Part shown: positions 25,571-38,130 of the stretch, one piece after another
Layout: each line of letters starts with the position of its first letter
Numbering within the stretch: position 1 is the first letter of the stretch
DNA from: Lycocorax pyrrhopterus obiensis
Taxonomy: Eukaryota > Chordata > Aves > Passeriformes > Paradisaeidae
NCBI GenBank assembly: GCA_014706295.1
Contig: JACSVZ010000008.1
Coordinates: 22,919,659-22,983,658, forward strand
Direction of reading: 5' to 3'
DNA: 64,000 nt
The notes under the pieces: generated by a model
Seen by the model: only the letters and a program-made list of their open reading frames with translations
What the model was told of the DNA's origin: nothing
The model's database searches: none
Made by a program: the position numbers and the translations under genes

Positions 25571-28500
25571 GGTGCGGAGCGTGAGGGAAGGGCTGCTGGG
25601 GTGTCGCTGAGGGAGCCTGGTTGGAGAAGGCCTGGAGGGCAGAGCACCCTGCGGGGCATCCTCAGGGCCAGTTGGCAGCAGGAGCAAGGAGGGCAGCAGG
25701 GCATGCACCAGGTACCAGTGTGATGGTCTGTGTTACAGTCCCTGTTTCCAGCACTGTTTCCTGTCTGGAGTAAGGTCCAGCTGGGTGATGGCAGAGCTGC
25801 CCTGATGGGAACACGGCATGGATACATGGCAGGATGCCGGGCCATGTCCTGTAGAGGATACCATGGTAGTGTCTTGTGGTCTGTGTGAGCCTGTGTCTGC
25901 AGGAGCAAAGCCAGGAGTCGGTGCCCACTCAGGATCATCCCCCTCCCCCCCATCTGGTGAAGGGATTGTGACCCCAGTCCCATGGGAGTGGTCTGCACAG
26001 GGACTTCATGCTTGGTAGACAAGTGAATTTTCCTGTGGCTCAGCAGTGATGGTGCAGCTGGGACAGGCCTACTGCCACCTTCCCGTGCTCCCTGAATCCC
26101 AGCAGCCCTCCCTGCCTCAGTTTCCCTGTCTGGGCTGTAGGAAGCAGCCTGCCTGGTAGGATCTCATGAGCAGAGTGTCCTGATTCTACACAGCCCCTTG
26201 GCCATCCCTAACCTCTGTGGGATGCAGCCCAACTCTGTGCAGGGCTCAGGGAGCCCGTGAGTGCCTTTGCCATGGGGCAGCAACCATGTGCCTAAATCAC
26301 ACCAGCTCTCATGTGCCCGGCTGTGTTGGTGTCACATCACCCTCTTCTGGGGAACGTGTTTTGGGGGCAGCTGTCTCCAACATGACCCCCATGCCTGCCC
26401 TGTCCCATGGTTCAGTCACTGCAGGGAAGGTGCTGCAGGGCTGCTGCAGCCTGGGGGCTGTGGGTCCCCGGGATGCTCAGGTCCATGTCAGACCCTGGGC
26501 ACAGGACTCTTCCTTCGCCTGCCTGGGGGAAGTTCACTCGGAGCAGCTCAGGTTAAATCTCAGCACTGACTGTGCTACAGCAAGTGCTTGAGGTTGTAAA
26601 AGGATTCCCCCATACTGAGGCCCTGGGTGAAACCCAGAATGTCTTCGCACACCACATGGGCACTCTGTGCCTCAGTTTCCCTCCTTGCATTTCCTGAGGC
26701 TGTTTTTCCTTTGGGCAGGGTCTGTTTTTCTCTGGGTGCAAAATAACATCCCAGTTCCCGAGCATCCTTGATAGCATTTAGTGGCTGTGAGATGTGGCCA
26801 AGCAAAGGCTCACTCCTCACCCCCAAACCAGCCCTTTTTCACACCAAATATATGTGCCATAAGGCTCTGTGCTTGCACCACGCTGGCACAGGGACCTTCC
26901 CCTGTAGTGCCATGGACTCCTGATTTAAACCCTTTTGCAGCTGCTGGCCAAGCAAATGAGCTTCTTCAAGGGGTGAAAGAAGCAGTCAGTGTCCTTAGAC
27001 CAGGGATCTCACAGAGGCAAAAGAATGCAGAGGGCCAGATCTGAGCATCCCTGCCCGTGCTCAGATCCTGGCACGGCTCTGGCTGCATGTCTCCACCATT
27101 CCAGCTCCTGCTTCTCTTCGCTGGCTTCACTCCTGTCCCGGTGATCAATGGGCTCTGGTTGGGCTGGAAAACAGCACAAACAGAGGCATTTACAAACCCG
27201 CTGTCTCTCCAACAGGGCCATAACTCAGGCTCCCCGTCACCGTGGGGAATAGGAGGCAGGAGCTCCTGCTTCGGTGGCGGCAGTAGCACCGACATTTCTC
27301 CTCTCATGGTAAATTGTTACTTGGGGATAATTTACCTGCCTCTGTCAAGTTTTGAAAAGAAACAGACTGGCTGCTCAGCAGCTCCTGATGCTTGCAGTGT
27401 GCATGGCATGAACACATGCATCTACCCAGAGAAAAGAAATCACCTAAGCTGAAAGGACTGGTTTGCACATGCCTGCACTTGGGACCTTCAGTCTCGGCGT
27501 GGTGCCTAGTACTGAGGCTGAGATCTTGCCGCAGTCCATCCCTCCATGGGGTCTCCAGGGTCTGCAGCCACCCACTGGTTCTGGCAAAGCTGTCCACCTG
27601 CACCGGGGGCTGCTTGGGCCTGGGTGTCCCACGTCTCCCGCAGCGTGCTGGGAGCATCCTCTGCCCGCACCCCTTCTCCAGGTGAGCTGACCGGGGGGAG
27701 TGTGGGAGACGCTGGTGCAAGTGCCCTGTCGTCCGTGGTTGAAGATCTTGCTGGGGACCCAGGGCAGCTAAGACGCTGCTCCGGCCGGCTCGGGCAGCCG
27801 CCGTCCTCGCCGGCAGCAGAGGGAGCTGGAGGACCGGGTATGGCAGCACGGGCAGGCAGCCGGAAGCTGGACTGGGCTGAACTGGACTGGACTGGGCTGG
27901 GCAGCTTAGAGAACCCCATGGCGGGAGAGAGATCCCTCTTCACCCAGGTCCTCCCCCAGCAGGGCAGCTGACTGTCCTCTCAGCCCCTCAGTGTCACCCC
28001 TCAGACACATCACCCCTGTGGGTGTCCAGGTCTGTGGTGGACACCTCCTGAGCTGGCCCTCAATCCCCTATCTGGGCTTTTAGGGTCTCAGCCCGCTGTT
28101 TCATCCTGGGGAGCCATGTAGCTTGTCTCTGCAGCACAGTCCCTTGTCTCCTCCCTGCAACACACGCCTTCTCATCACCTGAGGACCTGCTGGTGGGACA
28201 GCAAGGTTCCCGGGGAGCCTGGTTGGATGTGATGGGGGTAAGGCCTCCATCCCTGGGAAGCATCCCAGGACCAAGGTGGCGGGGGGGGGTCCTTCAGCAT
28301 GTGGTGGGCACTTGTCACTGCTGTCCCCAAGTCTCCTTGCCCATAGGGAGCTGATTTATGTCTGGGCCAGCCTGTGCTGACCTCCTGCTGGGGCTCAGGC
28401 ATTATAACTAATGGCAGGTCAATGGAGCCACAGCAAAAGTGAAGTGGCTGGTATGGGTGAGGGAGGGGGGGACGCAGAACAGGGCATGCTGAGGATCCCA

Positions 28501-31500
28501 GTTCCAATGGCACAGCTGCCCAGAGCGGTGAGCAGCAGGGGCGGAGCAGGTGTAGCTCCCAGCATACCCCCTCCACCCTGTCCCCTGCTCCTGAGCTCTC
28601 TTCCTCACCATGCTCTCTTCTGTTTTAACCACAGGATGTTCTGGGTCAGTGGTATCACGCCTGGAGAGGTGGCTCCTTGTTGGGGGGAAACTGAGGCACA
28701 CATGGACTGGTGGTTTCATGAACATCAACAGCAGAGCCAGAGAGGGCACCAGGCGTCTGAGCCCAGACACAGGACTCAGGGTGAGGAACCAGGAGGACCT
28801 GACACAGGTACAGCAGAGGGCAGTGCCACAGTAGGTGGCCTGAAATGTCCCCTTTGGTTGGTTGCTCTTGCCTTCTGCTTGATCCATGAGCCTTAGGGTG
28901 CAGAAATCTCCTGTGGGGGGTACACCCCTCCTGTCCCCTCGGGACAGGTTCACCTCCAGGTCCCAGACCCCCAGTGCACATGGGCCCTGTGTCACTCAGC
29001 CCCATCTCAGCACACTCCCTGTGTGTTTTGGCAATAAGCCCTGTTTGTTTTCCCATCTGGAGCGGATAACCAGCCCAGCATGAAGCCAGGCTATGGGAAC
29101 TGAGCTCTGGGGACAGCTATATCAGCTGCCACCCCAATCCCTGCCTGCACCACCTGCTGAGGTGGGACTTCAGCATGGCTGTAAACCTGGATATTCATGT
29201 ACCCACCAGCAGCTGCTCCCCATCCCAGGATGATGCCAGCCAGACCTGCCAGCCTAGGTGGTCTGAGTGGGTTGAGGGGAGCCCTTGGGGGTGCAATAAA
29301 AGACACTCAGGCCACTCCTGGCCACACACTGAGCTCCCCTCTGTCCAGCAGTAAGGAAGAACATTTTTGCTGGCACCATGCCTTTGCCCTCTGCTTGGGA
29401 AGGGGCAGAGCAGCAAAACATATCTGAGTAAGGCATTAAGACTTTCCCAGGGATAAACTATATCTGCTTGCCTGCCTGTGCTGGGAAGGGCTCATTTTTG
29501 GTGAACAGCAGAGCCAAGGATTGGGGTGTGCAGGCTGCCAGCCCCCTGGCTGGGCAGGTAGGGCTCTTAGAGCCTCTCCTGGCACTGCCTGGCCATCCCA
29601 CCGGTGCAATGGATCTGTCACAGTCCTGCCAGGCTCCTGCTGCTGGTCACAAACTGAGGGGTGTGCTGGTGTCCAGACTGACACTTGTGCTTTCCAACTG
29701 GTAACACATTTCTGCTCCCATTCCTCAGCCACAGAGTATTATTAACTTTGCAAGGCTGCAGCAAGCGCTCCCATCCTTCTAAGGAACCCCTCCCCAGCAA
29801 GTTTGTCAAGTCCTCCACACGACCCCATTGCAGGTTGTTTTTGCAATGTTATGGGGGTGGTTTATCTTTTTTAGGGCCCTTCTTAGGGCTAAGCTGGGTT
29901 CAGACAGAAGCAGCTTGAGGCCAGTGTTTAAGCATCACCCTTGGGCACTGGCCACTGACAAGTCCAGGTGCAGCAGCATCCAGAGCTCATCCCAGCTGGG
30001 GAAGCAACCCTCTGGTTGAACCTGCTGCAAAAACAGGAACTTGGTGCGTTCCCAGCTGGCTCTCAGCAAAGGTGATTTGTTTAAAATCATTTCCATGGCC
30101 TCTGCACTTATTTTTGCTGCTGGATTCAGGAGAGCAGGTTTAATCTAGGCTGCTAGGCAGCACCAGAGGCTGAGTTTCATCCAGAAGAATCTGTTGGAAG
30201 ACTTGGCTCAGCTCTCACTCTGAATAGGTCTAAAATTAGGTCTGGGATACAAAAGTTGATGAGCAACAGATACATGAGCCTGGCTTCATATTAGCAGCTT
30301 TTACAACAGAGCTGGGATGCTCCCACTGACAGTGGTTGCCATTTGGGATCAGATTTGCTCCAGCAGTATTTCAAGTTTGTCAAAGCCCCTTTGAAGGCCT
30401 GGGCAGGTGAAAGGAGCATGGGGAGCTGTAAATAAGTGTGAGCCTTAAAAAACTTCCTGAAATGACCAATAAATCCCCCAGGACATGACAGGAATAATTC
30501 AGGCATCCTTCCTGAAGAAACCCAGCTCTCCACTGAAAAGGAAAAGTACTTTCAAAAGCATGCTCAGAGCAGCCCAGTGTGGTTCCCAGGCAGGGAGTAG
30601 CCTGTGTCCAAGCCTCCTTCTCCATCACCTGAGGACAGTGACATTCCCTGGCAGGTCCCTGTGCCATTTGCTCCCCATGCCTTGCTGTGTCCTGCCTGGA
30701 ATTATTAAGATGTGTGCCACAAAGCCAAAGAAATGGAGAACCTGAGCCTACAGACCACCTGGCATGAGGTAAATACATGCTGGAGCTGGCCAGAACCCGC
30801 AGCAGGAGATGCTGCTCTGTGCTGTCCTGTGGGGTGTAGAATGTGTGTGGGGCTGCATCCCCTTGGCACCACCCTCATCAGGTCTGGTGAGGGCTGGAGG
30901 TCGCCCTGACTTTCCCTGCATATAGAAAAGATGGAAAAACTCCATTGGTGCGGCCCCTCAGCACACCTTCAAGGTGCAGTCAGGGATAGATCTGGCCACA
31001 CAGAAGGGCCCTGGTGGCAGTGCCACTGCTCCTCTCTCAGGAGCTGGACTGGAGGCACTGCTAGGTGTCTCCACAGCCCACTGAGACACCCCACAAGTCT
31101 GACTCACGTCTGTGAGTGCTCTTCAGATCTGCAGGGAGAGGACGGGGAATGAGTTGTCACTTGCGCATCTCTTTCTCCCTGTGTAAACACCCAAGGAGGC
31201 TGGGGATGTGGGGTGGGCAAAGGTGGAGAGGGACAGCTGACCTACCTCCTTGCTGGGGAGCTGGGAGGGGGCGAGGGATGTGCAGGCAGCTGGGGGGGGA
31301 GGTGTGGGGACAGGGCGGAAAGTGCCTGCCTGCACAGTCTGGGCACCCCATCCGGGCTGTGGGGTGTTTATCCCCGCTCTGTACCCGTGGCAGGGGCTGA
31401 CTCCTCCTTTCCCCCAGCAGGTGCTGGAGGGGCCCAGCTCCCACCTCACCGGCAGCTGTGGTCGTGTCCTTGTCACCAAGGGCACAGCCATCGGTGTGCT

Positions 31501-32099
31501 CGGTGGGGATGGACACACAGAACTCCTGGAGGGGACTGACCCCCCCCCCACAGCTGCCTTCTCCCACTCCTGTCCCAAAGCAAGTCGCTGCTTCCCGTGA
31601 GCATCCCGTGGACCCCTGTTCAGCCCCGCCAATGGCCACCCCCTCTCTGTCCCCACGGGACCCAGTGGTCAGTATTGGTGTCCTGCTCCACAGCGGCCGA
31701 GCCTTTTCCCAGGGTGACACTGTCCCGCCCGTCCCCTCTCCGCCGCGCAGCGCTCCCCCCGCCGCTTCGCGTGCTGCAGCAGATGGTGGAGGTGACATTT
31801 GTCTCCGAGTGACGCATTTGACGGTGGCCGTGTCCCCCCTCCTCCCATCGCCCTGGTATGGAGGAACCTTGAGCCCACCTGGCAGAGGCAAGACGGGCAG
31901 GCACAGGCTGAGGGATCCCCCAGCCCCCACCCCTACTGCACACCCCCCAGACATCTGCACTCCTTGTCCATCTGCATCCCCACCAAAGCCCTCTCCCAAG
32001 GCTCTGGGGCACCAGGGCAGCTGGGGGACATCGTCCCTGAGGGCGAGTGCCCAGCACCGTGGGGCGTTTGAGGGGGGGGACTAGGTGGGAGCCGGGCAC
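25571..32099. other. Intergenic, no gene recognised
   Basis: About 6.5 kb of GC-rich unique sequence. It has long open frames on both strands (for example 280 codons on the minus strand at 31157-31999), but they arise from GC-rich, stop-poor DNA; they overlap each other and show no domain or codon pattern. No repeat or RNA gene recognised. Confidence 0.5.
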
Positions 32100-32480
32100 C
32101 AGGGACTCCTGTTCATTCTCCGTTTTCTGCCTTAATTAGAACCCGGAGAGACCAGGCGAAATCGCATTAGCGCGGGGCCCCGGTGCGCTGAGCCATCCAT
32201 CTTTTTTTATTACAGCGTAATGGGGCTGCTCGCGAGGCGCCGTGCGATTTGTCACAGGCCTCGTTCCCTGATAACGGGCATTTGTCATCACTTTCTTCCC
32301 GTGTTAATGTCATCATCGGCGAGCTGACAGGCAGACCCGTTGAGGGAGCACTGGCGACAGACCACATCCGTCAACCTAATATTTCCATGGCTGTGGGGAT
32401 CAGCCGGGCTGCGAACACACATTAAAGTGCTTATGAGGGGAGGGGAAAGAAAAAAAAAGCGTTTGTCATTAATTAAAATG
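32100..32480. promoter_or_regulatory. Candidate conserved non-coding element
   Basis: Sharp switch from GC-rich filler to mixed-composition sequence with many short motifs: CCTTAATTAG near 32132, TTTTTTTATTACAG near 32203, GTTAATGTCATCATCGG, CACATTAAAGTGC near 32420 and CATTAATTAAAATG near 32467. Non-repetitive and non-coding. It looks like a developmental enhancer. Confidence 0.5.
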
Positions 32481-32584
32481 TTAGTGTGAGAGTGTGAGCG
32501 TGTGTGCGGGTGGCACTGCGTGGGGACGGGGGGGCCGCGGCGCGGGAGGGCGCGGGGCGGGTGCGGCGCGGGTGCGACGCGGTG

Positions 32585-32705
32585 GCCTTTTAACGGAGCT
32601 CGCATCAGCTCCTGAAACCCATTTAAAAGATATTTGGGACTGGGGAATCAGCGGTGAGCACGGTGGAAAGGTCATTGTTAATAAGGGAGAGCACACGGGA
32701 GCACG
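32585..32705. promoter_or_regulatory. Candidate conserved non-coding element, second block
   Basis: Short island after a CpG-rich stretch, with CCTTTTAACGG, CCCATTTAAAAGATATTTGG and CATTGTTAATAAGG. Same character as the block at 32100-32480 and probably part of the same element. Confidence 0.4.
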
Positions 32706-34174
32706 TGGGCAGGGCGCAGGCATGGCCAGTGGAGGATGGAGGAGATTGCCACCCCCCTGGAGCCGCGGGCGTGTTTGTCCCACGGGGAGTAGTTGAGCCA
32801 CTTCTGTCATGAAGTGAGTGGCCTCAAATCTACGTGGCAGAACGATGGGCTAGGGGGAAGGAAACCCTGCAGTGGGGTTGCTCCACGGCTGGGCAAGGGC
32901 AGGAGTGGGGTGTGGGGTGGGCTGTGGGGCTGCACCCCCTCCAAACAGGGGTTTGGGACAGAGCTGTGCAGCTGCAAGACGAGCTCGTGGCAGGAGAAGT
33001 CTAGAGGTTCAAACCTCAGATGTCACCCCTAAGTAACCAGTGAAGAGACCTGGCTGGGTCCTGAGGCCATTCAGCGGCAAGGGGGCCCAGGTGCCCACCC
33101 CAGAATGTGTGGCTGTTGCCATGGAAATGGGTGGTGGTGACTGGGAGGAGCGGGCGTGTGGTATCTTGGGTTTTCCTGGCAGTGGGAGTTTGTTTTCTGT
33201 ACTTTTCTGGGGTTCCTGTGTCGTACAGAGCAGGAAGTCTTGGTGGGCTGCTTTTTTCCCCCTTTGATTTCCTTTTAGTTGTGTTTTTGAGGATTTGGGG
33301 ATGGGCATCTCAGTCAGATCTACCCAACTCCCTTAATGTACAGGTATAACCCCAATTTGCACTGCAAAATATGACTCCAGGAGCTCTTACACAAATGGGG
33401 CCAAAGATGCTGCTTCCCCTGCTCACATCCCATCCTCAGGTTCCCTGGGAAAAGCCCTTATGTTCCCGACCTGTGGCTGGACACAGTGCTAGAAGAACAG
33501 GCAATGGCAGGCATGGGCAGTGCTCAAACCCTGCTGAGTGCAGACAAGGGGCTCACCGTTTGAAAATGTGGCTGCACAGAGCCTTCACCCCATGTCCCCC
33601 ATCCCAGGGATGGTCAAGAGCAGGCTGTGAAGAGGAACATGCATCCCATAGCCCAGGAAAGCTCACGACTCTTTCTTTCATTGTTTTTCTTCTTTTTCTT
33701 CTCTTCTGTCCTTCCTCGTTCCAGTCACAGGCTCTGTGCATGGGAAAGTCAGGTTTGGGGTGAGGCGTGGGGTGTTTTTAGAGATCTGGGTCCTTTCTGT
33801 GTGTGCACATGCACACACACTCCTGTAAGACATTTCTGTAAGTGCGCTCCAAAATTTGGCTCACCAGTGAGCACTGAGGATAGGTAGAGCTGGGAGGGGG
33901 ATTGTTGTCTCCAGGTGCTGATGGGGAAACTGAGGCATGGAGCAGGGATTTGCAGTCCTCATCGATGCCATGGATTATCTGCATCAAACAGGTCATCCCA
34001 TGACCGGCAGCATCCAACAAGTCTGCAGACATCAGGGAAAAGGTGTGCAGGAAATTTTCTTAGGCCTGCCCAGCAGTGGTCAGGCTCCCAACCCTGTGAC
34101 ATCCCCAACCCCCCCGGCAGCAAACCCTGCCACCAAACCTCCCTCCACTCCAGCTCCCCGCCATAAATCACTGC
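32706..34174. other. Intergenic, no gene recognised
   Basis: Unique sequence with no supported gene or repeat; a T-rich run lies near 33678-33710. Confidence 0.45.
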
Positions 34175-34760
34175 CCTCCATTGGCCGAGGACCTTTTAAA
34201 AAGGATTTATTAGGGGGGATTTGAGCACAGGCAGCGATACGGTTTCATAAATCGAAAGGCAATAGCGCTCATCGTTACCGGTCCGCTCGGGGGGGCACCC
34301 CCGCCCCCCGTTCCCACGGCCCTGTAACAGCTCCTCCCCGGCACCGCTGCCTCCGCCGTTCCGCTTCCTCCCCGTCTGTGGAGACCGCGAGTGTGGAAAA
34401 TCCCCAGACAGGGAGTGTAAATGCTTGTTCTTTGTAAATGAAGAACATAATTAACATTAAATTAAGGTAATACAAATGAAGACAACACAGAGCCTGACAG
34501 GATGAGTGTTTGGGGAGGCAGTAGAGAGAAGTGATTCATATTTTTAATTTACTGTACAAATAGACTAGCAGGGCTGGGGGGAAAAGGGCCATCCAAGTGG
34601 AGTGGGGATTTTTTTTTTCCCCACTGTTGTTTTGCTGTGCTTTAAGCACACAATGACTATTAAAGTCAACTGCCCATATAATAGGACATCTCCTACATGA
34701 CTGCTCTCCGTGAGGCAGCTTGCTGTAGCAATAAATTCTGGGAGTGCCATCTGCTGGTGT
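34175..34760. promoter_or_regulatory. Candidate conserved non-coding element
   Basis: Two AT-rich blocks (about 34175-34265 and 34400-34560) around a CpG-rich core, followed by 34600-34760. Motifs include CATAATTAACATTAAATTAAGG near 34446 and TATTTTTAATTTACTG near 34539, and a CCAAT box in reverse at about 34178. No coding potential or repeat. Enhancer-like. Confidence 0.45.
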
Positions 34761-35570
34761 GCACCCTCCGCCGGGCACCCTCTCTCCGGCCACCCAGCAC
34801 GGACCAGTCCTGGCACCCCACAATGGCTGTGGAGACCTGCAGAGCACCAGCCACGGGCCTGCAGGCATCCCTACAGAGTTATTGTATTTCTCATAGGGTA
34901 ACAAACACTTTCACCCCACAAACTGTTAACATTTTTCCTTATATATATATATGGGGTTTTTTCTGAGGTTGAGTGGGGATGGTTGATGCCAAAGAAATAT
35001 TTTAGGCTTTTAAAAGAAACTAATCACTGTTCTCCACCTCTCTGAAGTGCTGGGTTTCAGCTGAGTGCCTGTTACCCAAAAGACAGTAAAAAAATCACCC
35101 ATTTTAGATTTTTACCTGCAAAAAGACTGTTGACCAGAGTCCGTGAGAACTGCAGGCTGGAGCTGGCTCTGCACTTTAAGGAGATGAAAGCTGTGCTCTC
35201 AGCCTGGGGAGGCCCCGCTGAGGGATGACTTTCAGCCAGGAGGGAGCCAGGTTTACCACAGCACAAAAGTGTCCCTGGGGCTGTGACACCTGGAATGGGC
35301 ACACCTACACTGCCTCTGTGTCCTTTTTCCCTTCCCTGGGAGACTCCTGACACCATCAGGCAAAGAAAAAACAAAAGAAGGCACCAAGAGGACCCATTCC
35401 TGAATGAAATTTGCCTTCCCAGGCAGAAGATGCCCTGGGATGGTGCTGAAAGATTCCTCTGCTATGCCAAAATAGGAGAGGGTATTTCACCATTTGTGGG
35501 GGGTTCCTAATTTTGGGCGTGCAGTCTTCTCCCTCAGGGTGACTTGTGTCCTGGCAGCTATTACTGTGAG
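34761..35570. other. Intergenic, no gene recognised
   Basis: Unique non-coding sequence with a short TA run at 34940-34952. Confidence 0.45.
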
Positions 35571-35574
35571 CAAC

Positions 35575-36150
35575 ACTCATGGGTCCAAGGCAGCCACCTG
35601 GCCAACTTGGCCTTGAACACTTCCAGGGATGGGGCATCCACAGCTTCTCTGGGCAACCTGTGCCAGTGCCTCACCACCCTCACAGTAAAGAATTTCTCCC
35701 TAACATCTGATCTAAACCTGCTTTCTGTCAGTTTAAACAATTCTCCCTTGTCCTGTCACTACATGCCCTTGTAATATGCCCTTCCCAGTCTCTTGCAGCC
35801 CCTTTATCCAGTGAAGCTTCCCCGGAGTCTTCTCCAGGCCAAACAACCTCAGCCATCTCAGCCTTTCTTCACAGGAGAGGTGCTCCAGCACTCTGAGCAT
35901 CTTCATGGCCTCCTCTGGACTTGTTCCAGCAGGTCCACATCCTTCCTGTGCTGAGGACCCCACAGCTGGATGCAGTATTCCAGCTGGGAATCACTGGATG
36001 TACTAGAGGGACAGAACCCCTTGACATGTTGGTCACAGCTCTGGTGATGCAGCCTGGGATATGATTGGCTTCCTGGGCTGCAGGCATGGATTGCAGGGTC
36101 GTGTCAAGCCTCTCATCCACCTCCAAGTCCCTGAATCAGCCCCTGAACCC
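35575..36150 (-). repeat. CR1-type LINE fragment, antisense
   Basis: Reverse complement of the CR1 3' portion: 'cttgaacacttccagggatg' near 35612, 'ctcacagtaaagaatttctc' near 35679, 'ccttgtcctgtcactacatg' near 35746, then the upstream segment with 'aggagaggtgctccagcact' near 35872 and 'gcagtattccagctgggaat' near 35973. Its extreme 3' tail is missing, and its 5' end fades near 36150. Open frames here are repeat-derived. Confidence 0.85.
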
Positions 36151-37790
36151 CTCAAACACATCCAGGGCCCAGGCTGCAGATACAGGGTCTGTTTGCCAAC
36201 CGAGCTGACCCCCGGCAATGCTCCCTGTGTCCAGCACCCTGCTCCCATGGCTGCGATGCTGGAAGCACGGACAGTCTTAGTGAGACAAGAGGCAGGGACC
36301 AATTCTGCACCAACCTCTGTAGGGCAACAGGGTGCTGCCCCAGCCCCACTTTTTCCACATGGAATAAGACAGGAGGTGGAGCACACAAGAACCTACCTCA
36401 GTCAAAACTGATCCCTGATGGAGCTTCTGCAGTCAGGTGAGATTTGCGGGGAGTGAAGGCATCCCCATTGTGGTGACAGGGACAGTTTGCTGTTAGAACA
36501 CCTGGTGAAACCAGTGCAAGAAGGTTTCAGCCTCAAAGGCTTGGTGGACCCCCAGGATCCGTCCTCCTGGAGCTCATCCCTGCTGGAGCCATAGGTCTGA
36601 GGGCACCGGCAGGGTATGAATGCTCCGTGGCTTGTCTGACCATGGTCCGCAGCCACTTGTGACCTCACCAACCCCCACTGATCGCACAGGGACACCAGGG
36701 TGTGTCCAGCAAGCCTTAATCAGCTTCCCAGTTGGGATGTGACTACTCACCTGGAGCCAGGTACCCTCCTAGAGAGCTTCCATGAAGGATCTGCAGATAT
36801 CCAGTGATGGGCCATGACCGTTTCCTTGAGGACCCCCATTCAAAGTATCTGGAGAGTTCGAACTAGGGTCCTGTCTCCCATTCCACATTGTCCTGGGCTG
36901 AGCCCCAGCCCTCCATGTGAGTACCTCAGCACTTGAACTCACCCACCCTTTAGCACTGGGCCCACCAGGAGAAGGCACTTGTGCATTTGGAGAAAGCTGC
37001 CTTCGTCTTTGTTTCTGCAAACCTTAAGAAGATCAGCAGCATTTCCAGGTGTCCAAGTAACTTCTCAGACTCTTCTTTGCATCTTCTCCAGTCTTTCAAG
37101 GTCTGCTTGGACACTGCTAGAGAATACAGCCTTATCCTCACCAAGCAGAACCAGTGCTTTTGGAGGCCTCAATCCAGGGAACTGGATTTCGACATGGGGA
37201 AGCAGCTTGGAGACCACCCAGCCATATCCTTCATGAGAAGCCTGCAGTGGAGCAGCTGGGAATGCCTCCCTGGCAAGACAAGCAGAGAGGAAGCCCAAAT
37301 CTTGCTTTTGCAAGAGTACCAGGTCAGTGGCATGGGGCAGTTTGAACTGACAACCCCAAAGACAGATCTTGCCCCAATAGCCTCAGAAAAAACCTGATGA
37401 GTTGCCAGTGATGAGCATGGGGGTTCTTCACCCCCAGGTCCTGATGGAAACGAGGATGAACATGTCCTTTGACACGGTATCCTCAAATGGGTCCCCAGGA
37501 GCAAATGCATCCAAAAGATACCATAGAATTTTGCCAGTGACTCCCCGTCCTTGGAAAGAGGGCACTTCTGGCTCTGGTGGTGTCTGAAACCCTGACAGAA
37601 GTGGGTCCTGACCCCACATTTCCCAGGTCTGCCGCATCTCACTGGCCACACAGAGCAGTCCTTGGCCATAAGGCAACATTCCGACTCCTTGGCTGAGCCA
37701 GGACCCCAGGAATGGGGGGCTGGTCTCAGGGGGGCCATTGCCTCCCACATGGAGGGCAGGGGGCATCTTCCAAGCTGCCCCACGTGCTGG
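36151..37790. other. Intergenic, unclassified
   Basis: No gene recognised. Frames of 246 codons on the minus strand (37169-37909) and 138 codons on the plus strand (36981-37397) overlap on opposite strands and have no recognisable domain. The stretch directly follows the CR1 copy and could be other decayed repeat sequence, but I cannot name it. Confidence 0.35.
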
Positions 37791-37794
37791 GTGG

Positions 37795-38130
37795 GAGAGA
37801 TAGATAAATACCAGAATAAATAAATACAAGTGGCAAAGAGGCCTGAAATGATGCTGTCGTTTGCTGGGAATGAGAGACACAAGTGTAATTTAGGTTTTGA
37901 TATTATCAAAGTCTCGCTGCTCTAAAACAGCAGGGCACTCAGTGCCTCATTAATAAAGGATAAACTTGGAGTCTATTTACAATGCACTTTTTGGGGTTAT
38001 TTACACTCCATTATACATATGTAATGCTGCACATATTTACCGCTCTGTTCTGCTGCCGAGAGCAGGCGAGGCGGGAGGGAGGTGGAGTGGGAAGCGGCTG
38101 ATGCTGCGGAGCCGTGACCCTGCTTTGACT
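37795..38130. promoter_or_regulatory. Candidate conserved non-coding element
   Basis: AT-rich island with AATAAATAAATAC near 37815, GATATTATCAAAG near 37899 (holding a TCF/LEF-like ATCAAAG), CTCATTAATAAAGG near 37945 and CATTATACATATGTAATG near 38008. Non-coding, non-repetitive, and bounded by GC-rich filler on both sides. Confidence 0.5.

Noticed and set aside
31157..31999. 280-codon open frame on the minus strand, with a 208-codon plus-strand frame overlapping it
   Set aside because: GC-rich stop-poor DNA; both strands stay open, no domain, composition is Pro/Gly/Ser/Arg noise, and no splice or promoter context.
35733..36126. Open frames in the antisense CR1 region
   Set aside because: Derived from the repeat; not a host gene.
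37169..37909. 246-codon minus-strand frame
   Set aside because: Overlaps a plus-strand frame and runs into a candidate regulatory island; no domain. A retroelement remnant is possible but I saw no reverse transcriptase, gag or LTR signature.
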